Origin: Siphonodentalium dalli
Lineage: Eukaryota; Mollusca; Scaphopoda; Gadilida; Siphonodentaliidae
DNA: 64,000 bases
Assembly (NCBI GenBank): GCA_032622095.1
Contig: CP136064.1
Coordinates: 213,046,205-213,110,204 of the forward strand
Direction: 5' to 3'
Positions 12,859 through 28,600 of this stretch are shown piece by piece (position 1 is the stretch's first letter; each line of letters opens with the position of its first letter). The notes beneath the pieces are model-generated. The model was given only the letters and a program-made list of their open reading frames with translations. It was not told the DNA's origin and searched no databases. A program made the translations under genes and the position numbers.

Positions 12859-13355
12859 CCGAACAAGCCAGGGTGTTGGAAAATACTTTCAGGCACGTGT
12901 GCTGATTTTTTCCTTTCGACCATTGTTGGGACCCACCCACCCCCGCGTCCAAATGTTTTTCGTTTTCGTCAGTTTATTTTCCGACCATTTTTGGACACCC
13001 ACCCTGTGATTTGTGAAAAAAATTGTTTGTTTGTCCCATCGACCACCCGCCCACCCCGGCATACGTGTCCGGAAAAAATCCCCCACCTGTAATTCTAAGG
13101 TGTTTTAAACCAAACCCATCTGAATTCATTGCACACACAAAAATTGAGTTTCGGAAAAAAATATTAGTTGGTTCCATCGACCACCCACCCACCCGACATA
13201 CGTGCCCGATAAAATTCCCCCACCTGTTATTCTAAGGTGTTTTAAGCTAAATTCATCTGAACTCATTGCATTTGAGTTGCGGAAAAATTGTTTGTTGGTT
13301 CCATCGACCACCCACCCTGGCATTCGTGCCCGGAAAATTCCCCTGAACAACCCAG
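12859..13355 (+). repeat. K module copy 3
   Basis: Full-length copy, the duplicate of copy 2. Small differences are confined to C-run lengths (AAATCCCCCACC against six C in copy 2; CCCACCCGACATA against CCCACCCCGACATA). Confidence 0.85.
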
Positions 13356-16300
13356 ATAAATTATATACCATTCCAATATCCCCTTATATAACTGGTGGGA
13401 GAATCCATTCAGTTCAGACAATAAGTTCAACAAACGGTCATGGGCCGCATAGACCGTTTGTTGAACTTATATTCTGAAATTGTTTTAACTTCTGCACTCT
13501 TATTTCCAGACCAACCCTCCAGATAAATTATAGACCATTCCAATGAACTTATTTTATGAACATATTCCATCAATGAATAGGAATCCTAATGCATGTTTAT
13601 TTGCCGAACAACCCTCCAGATAAATTATAGACCATTCCAATGAACTTATTTTCTGAACATTTTCAACCAACGAATAGCAATCCTTCTGCACTTGTGTTTG
13701 CCGAACAACCCTCCAGTTAAATTATAGACCATTCCAATTAACTTATTTTCTGAACATATTCCATCAATGAATAGGATTCCTCCAGAATTATATACCATTC
13801 CAATATCCTCTTATATAACTAAGGGTGAATCCACCGCGTACAGACAATAAGTTCAACAAACGGTCATGTGCCGCATAGGCCGTTTGTTGAACTTATTTTC
13901 TGAACATTTTTATACTTCTGCACTCGTATTTCCTGACCAACACACTAGATAAATTATAGACCATTTCAATGAACTTATTTTCTGAACATTTCCACCAAAT
14001 AATAGGAATCCTAATGCATGTTTATTTGCCGAACAACCCCCCCCCCCACCCCAGATAAATTATAGACCATTCCAATGAACTTATTTTCTGAACATTTTCC
14101 ACCAACGAATAGGAATCCTTCTGCACTTGTGTTTACCGAACAACCCTCCAGTTAAATTATAGACCATTCCAATTAACTTATTTTCTGAACATATTCCATC
14201 AATGAATAGGATTCCTCCAGAATTATATACCGTTCCAATATCCTCTTATATAACTAAGGGGTGAATCCACCGCGTACAGACAATAAGTTCAACAAACGGT
14301 CATGTGCCGCATAGGCCGTTTGTTGAACTTATTTTCTGAACATTTTTATACTTCTGCACTCTTATTTCCTAACCAACCCACCAGATAAATTATAGATAAT
14401 TCCAATGAAATTATTTTCTGAACATTTTCCACCAAATAATAGGAATCCTAATGCATGTTTATTTGCCGAACAACCCCCCCCCCCCCCCCCAGATAAATTA
14501 TAGACCATTCCAATGAACTTATTTTCTGAACATTTTCCACCAACGAATAGGAATCCTTCTGCACTTGTGTTTACCGAACAACCCTCCAGTTAAATTATAG
14601 ACCATTCCAATGAACTTATTTTCTGAACATTTCCACCAAATAATAGGAATCCTAATGCATGTTTATTTGGCGAACAACCCCCCCCCCCCCGATCAATTAT
14701 AGACCATTCCAATGAACTTATTTTCTGAACATTTCCACCAAATAATAGGAATCCTAATGCATGTTTGTTTGCCGAACACCCCCCCCCCCCCCAGATAAAT
14801 TATAGACCATTCCAATAAACTTATTTTCTGAACATTTTCCACCAGCGAATAGGAATCCTTCTGCACTTGTGTTTACCGAACAACCCTCCAGTTAAATTAT
14901 AGACCATTCCAATTAACTTATTTTCTGAACATATTCCATCAATGAATAGGATTCCTCCAGAATTATATACCGTTCCAATATCCTATTATATAACTAAGGG
15001 GTGAATCCACCGCGTAATGACAATAAGTTCAACAAACAGTCATGTGCCGCATAGGCCGTTTGTTGAACTTATTTTCTGAACATTTTTATACTTCTGCACT
15101 CGTATTTCCTAACTAGATAAATTATAGACCATTCCAATAAACTTATTTTCTGAACATTTTCCACCAAATAATAGGAATCCTAATGCATGTTTATTTGCCG
15201 AACTACCCCCCCCCCCAGATAAATTATAGACCATTCCAATGAACTTATTTTCTGAACATTTTCCACCAACGAATAGGAATTCTTCTGCACTTGTGTTTGC
15301 CGAACAACCCTCCAGTTAAATTATAGACCATTCCAATTAACTTATTTTCTTAACATTTTTATACTTCTGCAATCGTATTTCCTGACCAACACACTAGATA
15401 AATTATAGACCATCCAATGAACTTATTTTCTGAACATTTCCACCAAATAATAGGAATCCTAATGCATGTTTGTTTGCCGAACAACCCCCCCCCCCCCCAG
15501 ATAAATTATAGACCATTCCAATAAACTTATTTTCTGAACATTTTCCACCAGCGAATAGGAATCCTTCTGCACTTGTGTTTACCGAACAACCCTCCAGTTA
15601 AATTATAGACCATTCCAATTAACTTATTTTCTGAACATATTCCATCAATGAATAGGATTCCTCCAGAATTATATACCATTCCAATGTCCTCTTATATAAC
15701 TAAGGGGTGAATCCACCGCGTACAGACAATAAGTTCAACAAACGGTCATGTGCCGCATAGGCCGTTTGTTGAACTTATTTTCTTAACATTTTTATACTTC
15801 TGCAATCGTATTTCCTGACCAACACACTAGATAAATTATAGATAATTCCAATGAACTTATTTTCTGAACATTTTCCACCAAATAATAGGAATCCTAATGC
15901 ATGTTTATTTGCCGAACTACCCCCCCCCCCCCGATAAATTATAGACCATTCCAATGAACTTATTTTCTGAACATTTTCCACCAACGAATAGGAATTCTTC
16001 TGCACTTGTGTTTGACAACCCCCCCCCCCCCCCAGATAAATTATAGACCATTCCAATAAACTTATTTTCTGAACATTTTCCACCAGCGAATAGGAATCCT
16101 TCTGCACTTGTGTTTACCGAACAACCCTCCAGTTAAATTATAGACCATTCCAATTAACTTATTTTCTGAACATATTCCATCAATGAATAGGATTCCTCCA
16201 GAATTATATACCGTTCCAATGTCCTCTTATATAACTAAGGGGTGAATCCACCGCGTACTGACAATAAGTTCAACAAACAGTCATGTGCCGCATAGGCCGT

Positions 16301-19300
16301 TTGTTGAACTTATTTTCTGAACATTTTCATACTTCTGCACTCGTATTTCCTAACTAGATAAATTATAGACCATTCCAATGAACTTATTTCCTGAACATTT
16401 TCCACCAAATAATAGGAATCCTAATGCATGTTTATTTGCCGAACTACCCCCCCCCCCCCCCCCAGATAAATTATAGACCATTCCAATGAACTTATTTTCT
16501 TAACATTTTTATACTTCTGCAATCGTATTTCCTGACCAACACACTAGATAAATTATAGACCATTCCAATGAACTTATTTTCTGAACATTTCCACCAAATA
16601 GGAATCCTAATGCATGTATGTTTGCCGAACAACCCCCCCCCCCCCCCCAGATAAATTATAGACCATTCCAATGAACTTATTTTCTGAACATTTTCCACCA
16701 GCGAATAGGAATCCTTCTGCACTTGTGTTTACCGAACAACCCTCCAGTTAAATTATAGACCATTCCAATTAACTTATTTTCTGAACATATTCCATCAATG
16801 AATAGGATTCCTCCAGAATTATATACCATTCCAATGTCCTCTTATATAACTAAGGGGTGAATCCACCGCGTACAGACAATAAGTTCAACAAACGGTCATG
16901 TGCCGCATAGGCCCTTTGTTGAACTTATTTTCTTAACATGTTTATACTTCTGCAATCGAATTTCCTGACCAACACACTAGATAAATTATAGACCATTCCA
17001 ATGAACTTATTTTCTGAACATTTCCACCAAATAATAGGAATCCTAATGCATGTTTATTTGTCGACCCCCCCCCCCCGATCAATTATAGACCATTCCAATG
17101 AACTTATATTCTGAACATTTTCCACCAACGAATAGGCATCCTTCTGCACTTGTATTTGCCGAACAACCCTCCAGTTAAATTATAGACCATTCCAATGAAC
17201 TTAATTTCTGAACATTTTCGAGCAATGAATAGGATTCCTCCAGAATTATAAACATTCCAGTATACCCTTATATAAATGGGGGTGAATCCACCTCGTTCAG
17301 ACAATAAGTTCAACAAACGGTCGTATGCCGCATAGGCCGTTTGTTGAACTTATTTTCTGAACATTTTCCACCAGCGAATAGGAATCCTTCTGCACTTGTG
17401 TTTACCGAACAACCCTCCAGTTAAATTATAGACCATTCCAATTAACTTATTTTCTGAACATATTCCATCAATGAATAGGATTCCTCCAGAATTATATACC
17501 ATTCCAATGTCCTCTTATATAACTAAGGGGTGAATCCACCGCGTACAGACAATAAGTTCAACAAACGGTCATGTGCCGCATAGGCCGTTTGTTGAACTTA
17601 TTTTCTTAACATTTTTATACTTCTGCAATCGTATTTCCTGACCAACACACTAGATAAATTATAGATAATTCCAATGAACTTATTTTCTGAACATTTTCCA
17701 CCAAATAATAGGAATCCTAATGCATGTTTATTTGCCGAACTACCCCCCCCCCCCCCCCCCGATAAATTATAGACCATTCCAATGAACTTATTTTCTGAAC
17801 ATTTTCCACCAACGAATAGGAATTCTTCTGCACTTGTGTTTGCCGAACAACCCTCCAGTTAAATTATAGACCATTCCAATGAACTTATTTTCTGAACATT
17901 TCCACCAAATAATAGGAATCCTAATGCATGTTTATTTGTCGAACAACCCCCCCCCCCCGATCAATTATAGACCATTCCAATGAACTTATTTTCTGAACAT
18001 TTCCACCAAATAATAGGAATCCTAATGCATGTTTGTTTGCCGAACAACCCCCCCCCCCCCCCCCAGATAAATTATAGACCATTCCAATAAACTTATTTTC
18101 TGAACATTTTCCACCAGCGAATAGGAATCCTTCTGCACTTGTGTTTACCGAACAACCCTCCAGTTAAATTATAGACCATTCCAATTAACTTATTTTCTGA
18201 ACATATTCCATCAATGAATAGGATTCCTCCAGAATTATATACCATTCCAATATCCTATTATATAACTAAGGGGTGAATCCACCGCGTAATGACAATAAGT
18301 TCAACAAACAGTCATGTGCCGCATAGGCCGTTTGTTGAACTTATTTTCTGAACATTTTTATACTTCTGCACTCGTATTTCCTAACTAGATAAATTATAGA
18401 CCATTCCAATGAACTTATTTTCTGAACATTTTCCACCAAATAATAGGAATCCTAATGCATGTTTATTTGCCGAACTACCCCCCCCCCCCCCAGATAAATT
18501 ATAGACCATTCCAATGAACTTATTTTCTTAACATTTTTATACTTCTGCAATCGTATTTCCTGACCAACACACTAGATAAATTATAGACCATTCCAATGAA
18601 CTTATTTTCTGAACATTTCCACCAAATAATAGGAATCCTAATGCATGTTTGTTTGCCGAACAACCCCCCCCCCCAGATAAATTATAGACCATTCCAATAA
18701 ACTTATTTTCTGAACATTTTCCACCAGCGAATAGGAATCCTTCTGCACTTGTGTTTACCGAACAACCCTCCAGTTAAATTATAGACCATTCCAATTAACT
18801 TATTTTCTGAACATATTCCATCAATGAATAGGATTCCTCCAGAATTATATACCGTTCCAATATCCTATTATATAACTAAGGGGTGAATCCACCGCGTACA
18901 GACAATAAGTTCAACAAACGGTCATGTGCCGCATAGGCCGTTTGTTGAACTTATTTTCTTAACATTTTTATACTTCTGCAATCGTATTTCCTGACCAACA
19001 CACTAGATAAATTATAGACCATTCCAATGAACTTATTTTCTGAACATTTCCACCAAATAATAGGAATCCTAATGCATGTTTATTTGTCGACCCCCCCCCC
19101 CCCGATCAATTATAGACCATTCCAATGAACTTATATTCTGAACATTTTCCACCAACGAATAGGCATCCTTCCGCACTTGTATTTGCCGAACAACCCTCCA
19201 GTTAAATTATAGACCATTCCAATGAACTTATTTTCTGAACATTTTCGAGCAATGAATAGGATTCCTCCAGAATTATAAACATTCCAGTATACCCTTATAT

Positions 19301-20557
19301 AAATGGGGGTGAATCCACCTCGTTCAGACAATAAGTTCAACAAACGGTCGTATGCCGCATAGGCCGTTTGTTGAACTTATTTTCTGAACATTTTTATACT
19401 TCTGCACTCGTATTTCCCAACTAGATAAATTATAGACCATTCCAATGAACTTAATTTTTGAACATTTTCCACCAAATAATAGGAATCCTAATGCATGTTT
19501 ATTTGCCGAACTACCCCCCCCCCCCCCCAGATAAATTATAGACCATTCCAATGAACTTATTTTCTTAACATTTTTATACTTCTGCAATCGTATTTCCTGA
19601 CCAACACACTAGATAAATTATAGACCATTCCAATGAACTTATTTTCTGAACATTTCCACCAAATAATAGGAATCCTAATGCATGTTTGTTTGCCGAACAA
19701 CCCCCCCCCCCCCCCAGATAAATTATAGACCATTCCAATAAACTTATTTTCTGAACATTTTCCACCAGCGAATAGGAATCCTTCTGCACTTGTGTTTACC
19801 GAACAACCCTCCAGTTAAATTATAGACCATTCCAATTAACTTATTTTCTGAACATATTCCATCAATGAATAGGATTCCTCCAGAATTATATACCGTTCCA
19901 ATATCCTATTATATAACTAAGGGGTGAATCCACCGCGTACAGACAATAAGTTCAACAAACGGTCATGTGCCGCATAGGCCGTTTGTTGAACTTATTTTCT
20001 TAACATTTTTATACTTCTGCAATCGTATTTCCTGACCAACACACTAGATAAATTATAGACCATTCCAATGAACTTATTTTCTGAACATTTCCACCAAATA
20101 ATAGGAATCCTAATGCATGTTTATTTGTCGACCCCCCCCCCCCCGATCAATTATAGACCATTCCAATGAACTTATATTCTGAACATTTTCCACCAACGAA
20201 TAGGCATCCTTCCGCACTTGTATTTGCCGAACAACCCTCCAGTTAAATTATAGACCATTCCAATGAACTTATTTTCTGAACATTTTCGAGCAATGAATAG
20301 GATTCCTCCAGAATTATAAACATTCCAGTATACCCTTATATAAATGGGGGTGAATCCACCTCGTTCAGACAATAAGTTCAACAAACGGTCGTATGCCGCA
20401 TAGGCCGTTTGTTGAACTTATTTTCTGAACATTTTTATACTTCTGCACTTGTATTTCCTGAACAACCCTCCAGATAAATTATAGACCATTTCAATGAACT
20501 TATTTTCTGAACATTTTCCACCAATGAATATGATTACTTCTGCACTTTTATTTGCCG

Positions 20558-21058
20558 AACAAGCCAGGGTGTTGGAAAATACTTTCAGGCACGTGTGCTG
20601 ATTTTTTCCTTTCGACCATTGTTGGGACCCACCCACCCCCGCGTCCAAATGTTTTTCGTTTTCGTCAGTTTTTTTTTCCGACCATTTTTGGACACCCACC
20701 CTGTGATTTGTGAAAAAAATTGTTTGTTTGTCCCATCGACCACCCGCCCACCCCGGCATACGTGTCCGGAAAAAATCCCCCCACCTGTAATTCTAAGGTG
20801 TTTTAAACCAAACCCATCTGAATTCATTGCACACACAAAAATTGAGTTTCGGAAAAAAATATTAGTTGGTTCCATCGACCACCCACCCACCCCGACATAC
20901 GTGCCCGATAAAATTCCCCCACCTGTTATTGTAAGGTGTTTTAAGCTAAATTCATCTGAAACTCATTGCATTTGAGTTGCGGAAAAATTGTTTGTTGGTT
21001 CCATCGACCACCCACCCACCCTGGTATTCGTGCCCGGAAAAATCCCCTGAACAACCCA
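20558..21058 (+). repeat. K module copy 4
   Basis: Full-length copy. It shares TTATTGTAAGG (C to G) and CTGGTATTCGTG with copy 6 at 34918, marking the two as sister copies about 14.4 kb apart. It has a private extra A in GAAACTCATTG near 20959. Confidence 0.85.
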
Positions 21059-24000
21059 GATAAATTATATACCATTCCAATATCCCCTTATATAACTGGT
21101 GGGAGAATCCATTCAGTTCAGACAATAAGTTCAACAAACGGTCATGGGCCGCATAGACCGTTTGTTGAACTTATATTCTGAAATTGTGTTAACTTCTGCA
21201 CTCTTATTTCCAGACCAACCCTACAGATAAATTATAGACCATTCCAATGAACTTATTTTATGAACATATTCCATCAATGAATAGGAATCCTAATGCATGT
21301 TTATTTGCCGAACAACCCTCAGATAAATTATAGACCATTCCAATGAACTTATTTTCTGAACATTTTCAACCAACGAATAGCAATCCTTCTGCACTTGTGT
21401 TTGCCGAACAACCCTCCAGTTAAATTATAGACCATTCCAATTAACTTATTTTCTGAACATATTCCATCAATGAATAGGATTCCTCCAGAATTATATACCA
21501 TTCCAATATCCTCTTATATAACTAAGGGTGAATCCACCGCGTACAGACAATAAGTTCAACAAACGGTCATGTGCCGCATAGGCCGTTTGTTGAACTTATT
21601 TTCTGAACATTTTTATACTTCTACACTCGTATTTCCTAACTAGATAAATTATAGACCATTCCAATGAACTTATTTTCTGAACATTTTCCACCAAATAATA
21701 GGAATCCTAATGCATGTTTATTTGCCGAACTACCCCCCCCCCCCCCAGATAAATTATAGACCATTCCAATGAACTTATTTTCTGAACATTTTCCACCAAC
21801 GAATAGGAATTCTTCTGCACTTGTGTTTGCCGAACAACCCTCCAGTTAAATTATAGACCATTCCAATTAACTTATTTTCTTAACATTTTTATACTTCTGC
21901 AATCGTATTTCCTGACCAACATACTAGATAAATTATAGACCATTCCAATGAACTTATTTTCTGAACATTTCCACCAAATAATAGGAATCCTAATGCATGT
22001 TTGTTTGCCGAACAACCCCCCCCCCCCCCCCAGATAAATTATAGACCATTCCAATAAACTTATTTTCTGAACATTTTCCACCAGCGAATAGGAATCCTTC
22101 TGCACTTGTGTTTACCGAACAACCCTCCAGTTAAATTATAGACCATTCCAATTAACTTATTTTCTGAACATATTCCATCAATGAATAGGATTCCTCCAGA
22201 ATTATATACCATTCCAATATCCTCTTATATAACTAAGGGGTGAATCCACCGCGTACAGACAATAAGTTCAACAAACGGTTATGTGCCGCATAGGCGTTTG
22301 TTGAACTTATTTTCTTAACATTTTTATACTGCTGCAATCGTATTTCCTGACCAACACACTAGATAAATTATAGATAATTCCAATGAACTTATTTTCTGAA
22401 CATTTTCCACCAAATAATAGGAATCCTAATGCATGTTTATTTGCCGAACTACCCCCCCCCCCCCCCCCGATAAATTATAGACCATTCCAATGAACTTATT
22501 TTCTGAACATTTTCCACCAACGAATAGGAATTCTTCTGCACTTGTGTTTGCCGAACAACCCTCCAGTTAAATTATAGACCATTCCAATGAACTTATTTCT
22601 GAACATTTCCACCAAATAATAGGAATCCTAATGCATGTTTATTTGTCGAACAACCCCCCCCCCCCCCCCGATCAATTATAGACCATTCCAATGAACTTAT
22701 TTTCTGAACATTTCCACCAAATAATAGGAATCCTAATGCATGTTTGTTTGCCGAACAACCCCCCCCCCAGATAAATTATAGACCATTCCAATAAACTTAT
22801 TTCTGAACATTTTCCACCAGCGAATAGGAATCCTTCTGCACTTGTGTTTACCGAACAACCCTCCAGTTAAATTATAGAACATTCCAATTAACTTATTTTC
22901 TGAACATATTCCATCAATGAATAGGATTCCTCCAGAATTATATACCGTTCCAATATCCTATTATATAACTAAGGGGTGAATCCACCGCGTAATGACAATA
23001 AGTTCAACAAACAGTCATGTGCCGCATAGGCCGTTTGTTGAACTTATTTTCTGAACATTTTTATACTTCTGCACTCGTATTTCCTAACCAACCCACTAGA
23101 TAAATTATAGATAATTCCAATGAACTTATTTTCTGAACATTTTCCACCAAATAATAGGAATCCTAATGCATGTTTATTTGCCGAACTACCCCCCCCCCCC
23201 CCAGATAAATTATAGACCATTCCAATTAACTTATTTTCTTAACATTTTTATACTTCTGCAATCGTATTTCCTGACCAACACACTAGATAAATTATAGACC
23301 ATTCCAATGAACTTATTTTCTGAACATTTCACCAAATAATAGGAATCCTAATGCATGTTTGTTTGCCGAACTACCACCCCCCCCCCGATAAATTATAGAC
23401 CATTCCAATGAACTTATTTTCTGAACATTTTCCACCAACGAATAGGAATTCTTCTGCACTTGTGTTTGCCGAACAACCCTCCAGTTAAATTATAGACCAT
23501 TCCAATGAACTTATTTTCTGAACATTTCCACCAAATAATAGGAATCCTAATGCATGTTTATTTGTCGAACACCCCCCCCCCCCGATCAATTATAGACCAT
23601 TCCAATGAACTTATTTTCTGAACATTTCCACCAAATAATAGGAATCCTAATGCATGTTTGTTTGCCGAACAACCCCCCCCCCCAGATAAATTATAGACCA
23701 TTCCAATAAACTTATTTTCTGAACATTTTCCACCAGCGAATAGGAATCCTTCTGCACTTGTGTTTACCGAACAACCCTCCAGTTAAATTATAGACCATTC
23801 CAATTAACTTATTTTCTGAACATATTCCCATCAATGAATAGGATTCCTCCAGAATTATATACCGTTCCAATATCCTCTTATATAACTAAGGGGTGAATCC
23901 ACCGCGTAATGACAATAAGTTCAACAAACAGTCATGTGCCGCATAGGCCGTTTGTTGTTGAACTTATTTTCTGAACATTTTTATACTTCTGCACTCGTAT

Positions 24001-25149
24001 TTCCTAACCAACCCACTAGATAAATTATAGATAATTCCAATGAACTTATTTTCTGAACATTTTCCACCAAATAATAGGAATCCTAATGCATGAATATTTG
24101 CCGAACTACCCCCCCCCCCAGATAAATTATAGACCATTCCAATTAACTTATTTTCTTAACATTTTTATACTTCTGCAATCGTGTTTCCTGACCAACACAC
24201 TAGATAAATTATAGACCATTCCAATGAACTTATTTTCTGAACATTTCCACCAAATAATAGGAATCCTAATGCATGTTTGTTTGCCGAACAACCCCCCCCC
24301 CCCAGATAAATTATAGACCATTCCAATAAACTTATTTTCTGAACATTTTCCACCAGCGAATAGGAATCCTTCTGCACTTGTGTTTACCGAACAACCCTCC
24401 AGTTAAATTATAGACCATTCCAATTAACTTATTTTCTGAACATATTCCATCAATGAATAGGATTCCTCCAGAATTATATACCATTCCAATGTCCTCTTAT
24501 ATAACTAAGGGGTGAATCCACCGCGTACAGACAATAAGTTCAACAAACGGTCATGTGCCGCATAGGCCGTTTGTTGAACTTATTTTCTTAACATTTTTAT
24601 ACTTCTGCAATCGTATTTCCTGACCAACACACTAGATAAATTATAGACCATTCCAATAAACTTATTTTCTGAACATTTCCACCAAATAATAGGAATCCTA
24701 ATGCATGTTTATTTGTCGACCTCCCCCCCCCCCCCCCGATCAATTATAGACCATTCCAATGAACTTATATTCTGAACATTTTCCACCAACGAATAGGCAT
24801 CCTTCTGCACTTGTATTTGCCGAACAACCCTCCAGTTAAATTATAGACCATTCCAATGAACTTATTTTCTGAACATTTTCGAGCAATGAATAGGATTCCT
24901 CCAGAATTATAAACATTCCAGTATACCCTTATATAAATGGGGGTGAATCCACCTCGTTCAGACAATAAGTTCAACAAACGGTCGTATGCCGCATAGGCCG
25001 TTTGTTGAACTTATTTTCTGAACATTTTTATACTTCTGCACTTGTATTTCCTGAACAACCCTCCAGATAAATTATAGACCATTTCAATGAACTTATTTTC
25101 TGAACATTTTCCACCAATGAATATGATTACTTCTGCACTTTTATTTGCC

Positions 25150-25652
25150 GAACAAGCCAGGGTGTTGGAAAATACTTTCAGGCACGTGTGCTGATTTTTT
25201 CCTTTCGACCATTGTTGGGACCCACCCACCCCCGCGTCCAAATGTTTTTCGTTTTCGTCAGTTTTTTTTTCCGACCATTTTTGGACACCCACCCTGTGAT
25301 TTGTGAAAAATATTGTTTGTTTGTCCCATCGACCACCCGCCCACCCCGGCATACGTGTCCGGAAAAAACCCCCCCCACCTGTAATTCTAAGGTGTTTTAA
25401 ACCAAACCCATCTGAATTCATTGCACACACAAAAATTGAGTTTCGGAAAAAAATATTAGTTGGTTCCATCGACCACCCACCCACCCCGACATACGTGCCC
25501 GATAAAATTCCCCCACCTGTTATTCTAAGGTGTTTTAAGCTAAATTCATCTGAACTCATTGCATTTGAGTTGTGGAAAAATTGTTTGTTGGTTCCATCGA
25601 CCACCCACCCACCCTGGCATTCGTGCCCGGAAAATTCCCCTGAACAACCCAG
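25150..25652 (+). repeat. K module copy 5
   Basis: Full-length copy with private changes: AAATATTGTTTG in the first internal repeat, a seven-C run before ACCTG, and GAGTTGTGG in the third. The minus strand is open for 239 codons across copy 5 and adjoining monomers (25730-25011), because internal repeats and monomers happen to lack stops in that frame. Other copies break the same frame. Confidence 0.85.
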
Positions 25653-28600
25653 ATAAATTATATACCATTCCAATATCCCCTTATATAACTGGTGGGAGAA
25701 TCCATTCAGTTCAGACAATAAGTTCAACAAACGGTCATGGGCCGCATAGACCGTTTGTTGAACTTATATTCTGAAATTGTTTTAACTTCTGCACTCTTAT
25801 TTCCAGACCAACCCTCCAGATAAATTATAGACCATTCCAATGAACTTATTTTATGAACATATTCCATCAATGAATAGGAATCCTAATGCATGTTTATTTG
25901 CCGAACAACCCTCCAGATAAATTATAGACCATTCCAATGAACTTATTTTCTGAACATTTTCAACCAACGAATAGCAATCCTTCTGCACTTGTGTTTGCCG
26001 AACAACCCTCCAGTTAAATTATAGACCATTCCAATAAACTTATTTTCTGAACATATTCCATCAATGAATAGGATTCCTCCAGAATTATATACCATTCCAA
26101 TATCCTCTTATATAACTAAGGGTGAATCCACCGCGTACAGACAATAAGTTCAACAAACGGTCATGTGCCGCATAGGCCGTTTGTTGAACTTATTTTCTGA
26201 ACATTTTTATACTTCTGCACTCTTATTTCCTAACCAACCCACCAGATAAATTATAGATAATTCCAATGAACTTATTTTCTGAACAGTTTCCACCAAATAA
26301 TAGGAATCCCAATGCATGTTTATTTGCCGAACAACCCCCCCCCCCCCACCCCAGATAAATTATAGACCATTCCAATGAACTTATTTTCTGAACATTTTCC
26401 ACCAACGAATAGGAATCCTTGTGCACTTGTGTTTACCGAACAACCCTCCAGTTAAATTATAGACCATTCCAATTAACTTATTTTCTGAACATATTCCATC
26501 AATGAATAGGATTCCTCCAGAATTATATACCGTTCCAATATCCTATTATATAACTAAGGGGTGAATCCACCGCGTACAGACAATAAGTTCAACAAACGGT
26601 CATGTGCCGCATAGGCCGTTTGTTGAACTTATTTTCTGAACATTTTTATACTTCTGCACTCTTATTTCCTAACCAACCCACCAGATAAATTATAGATAAT
26701 TCCAATGAAATTATTTTCTGAACATTTTCCACCAAATAATAGGAATCCTAATGCATGTTTGTTTGCCGAACAACCCCTCCCCCAGATAAATTATAGACCA
26801 TTCCAATGAACTTATTTTCTGAACATTTTCCACCAACGAATAGGAATCCTTCTGCACTTGTGTTTACCGAACAACCCTCCAGTTAAATTATAGACCATTC
26901 CAATTAACTTATTTTCTGAACATATTCCATCAATGAATAGGATTCCTCCAGAATTATATACCGTTCCAATATCCTATTATATAACTAAGGGGTGAATCCA
27001 CCGCGTAATGACAATAAGTTCAACAAACAGTCATGTGCCGCATAGGCCGTTTGTTGAACTTATTTTCTGAACATTTTTATACTTCTGCACTCGTATTTCC
27101 TAACCAACCCACTAGATAAATTATATATAATTCCAATGAACTTATTTTCTGAACATTTTCCACCAAATAATAGGAATCCTAATGCATGTTTATTTGCCGA
27201 ACTACCCCCCCCCCCCCGATAAATTATAGACCATTCCAATGAACTTATTTTCTGAACATTTTCCACCAACGAATAGGAATTCTTCTGCACTTGTGTTTGC
27301 CGAACAACCCTCCAGTTAAATTATAGACCATTCCAATGAACTTATTTTCTGAACATTTCCACCAAATAATCGGAATCCTAATGCATGTTTATTTGCCGAA
27401 CAACCCCCCCCCCCCCCCCCCGATCAATTATAGACCATTCCAATGAACTTATTTTCTGAACATTTCCACCAAATAATAGGAATCCTAATGCATGTTTGTT
27501 TGCCGAACAACCCCCCCCCCCAGATAAATTATAGACCATTCCAATAAACTTATTTTCTGAACATTTTCCACCAGCGAATAGGAATCCTTCTGCACTTGTG
27601 TTTACCGAACAACCCTCCAGTTAAATTATAGACCATTCCAATTAACTTATTTTCTGAACATATTCCATCAATGAATAGGATTCCTCCAGAATTATATACC
27701 ATTCCAATATCCTCTTATATAACTAAGGGGTGAATCCACCGCGTACAGACAATAAGTTCAACAAACGGTTATGTGCCGCATAGGCCGTTTGTTGAACTTA
27801 TTTTCTTAACATTTTTATACTTCTGCAATCGTATTTCCTGACCAACACACTAGATAAATTATAGATAATTCCAATGAACTTATTTTCTGAACATTTTCCA
27901 CCAAATAATAGGAATCCTAATGCATGTTTATTTGCCGAACTACCCCCCCCCCCCCCCCCGATAAATTATAGACCATTCCAATGAACTTATTTTCTGAACA
28001 TTTTCCACCAACGAATAGGAATTCTTCTGCACTTGTGTTTGCCGAACAACCCTCCAGTTAAATTATAGACCATTCCAATGAACTTATTTTCTGAACATTT
28101 CCACCAAATAATAGGAATCCTAATGCATGTTTATTTGTCGAACAACCCCCCCCCCCCCCGATCAATTATAGACCATTCCAATGAACTTATTTTCTGAACA
28201 TTTCCACCAAATAATAGGAATCCTAATGCATGTTTGTTTGCCGAACAACCCCCCCCCCCCCCAGATAAATTATAGACCATTCCAATAAACTTATTTTCTG
28301 AACATTTTCCACCAGCGAATAGGAATCCTTCTGCACTTGTGTTTACCGAACAACCCTCCAGTTAAATTATAGACCATTCCAATTAACTTATTTTCTGAAC
28401 ATATTCCATCAATGAATAGGATTCCTCCAGAATTATATACCGTTCCAATATCCTATTATATAACTAAGGGGTGAATCCACCGCGTAATGACAATAAGTTC
28501 AACAAACAGTCATGTGCCGCATAGGCCGTTTGTTGAACTTATTTTCTGAACATTTTTATACTTCTGCACTCGTATTTCCTAACCAACCCACTAGATAAAT

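Noticed and set aside
25011-25730. 239-codon minus-strand open frame
   Set aside because: It spans K module copy 5, monomers and a hairpin. The same frame is broken in other copies, and both strands are open here because of short in-frame repeats.
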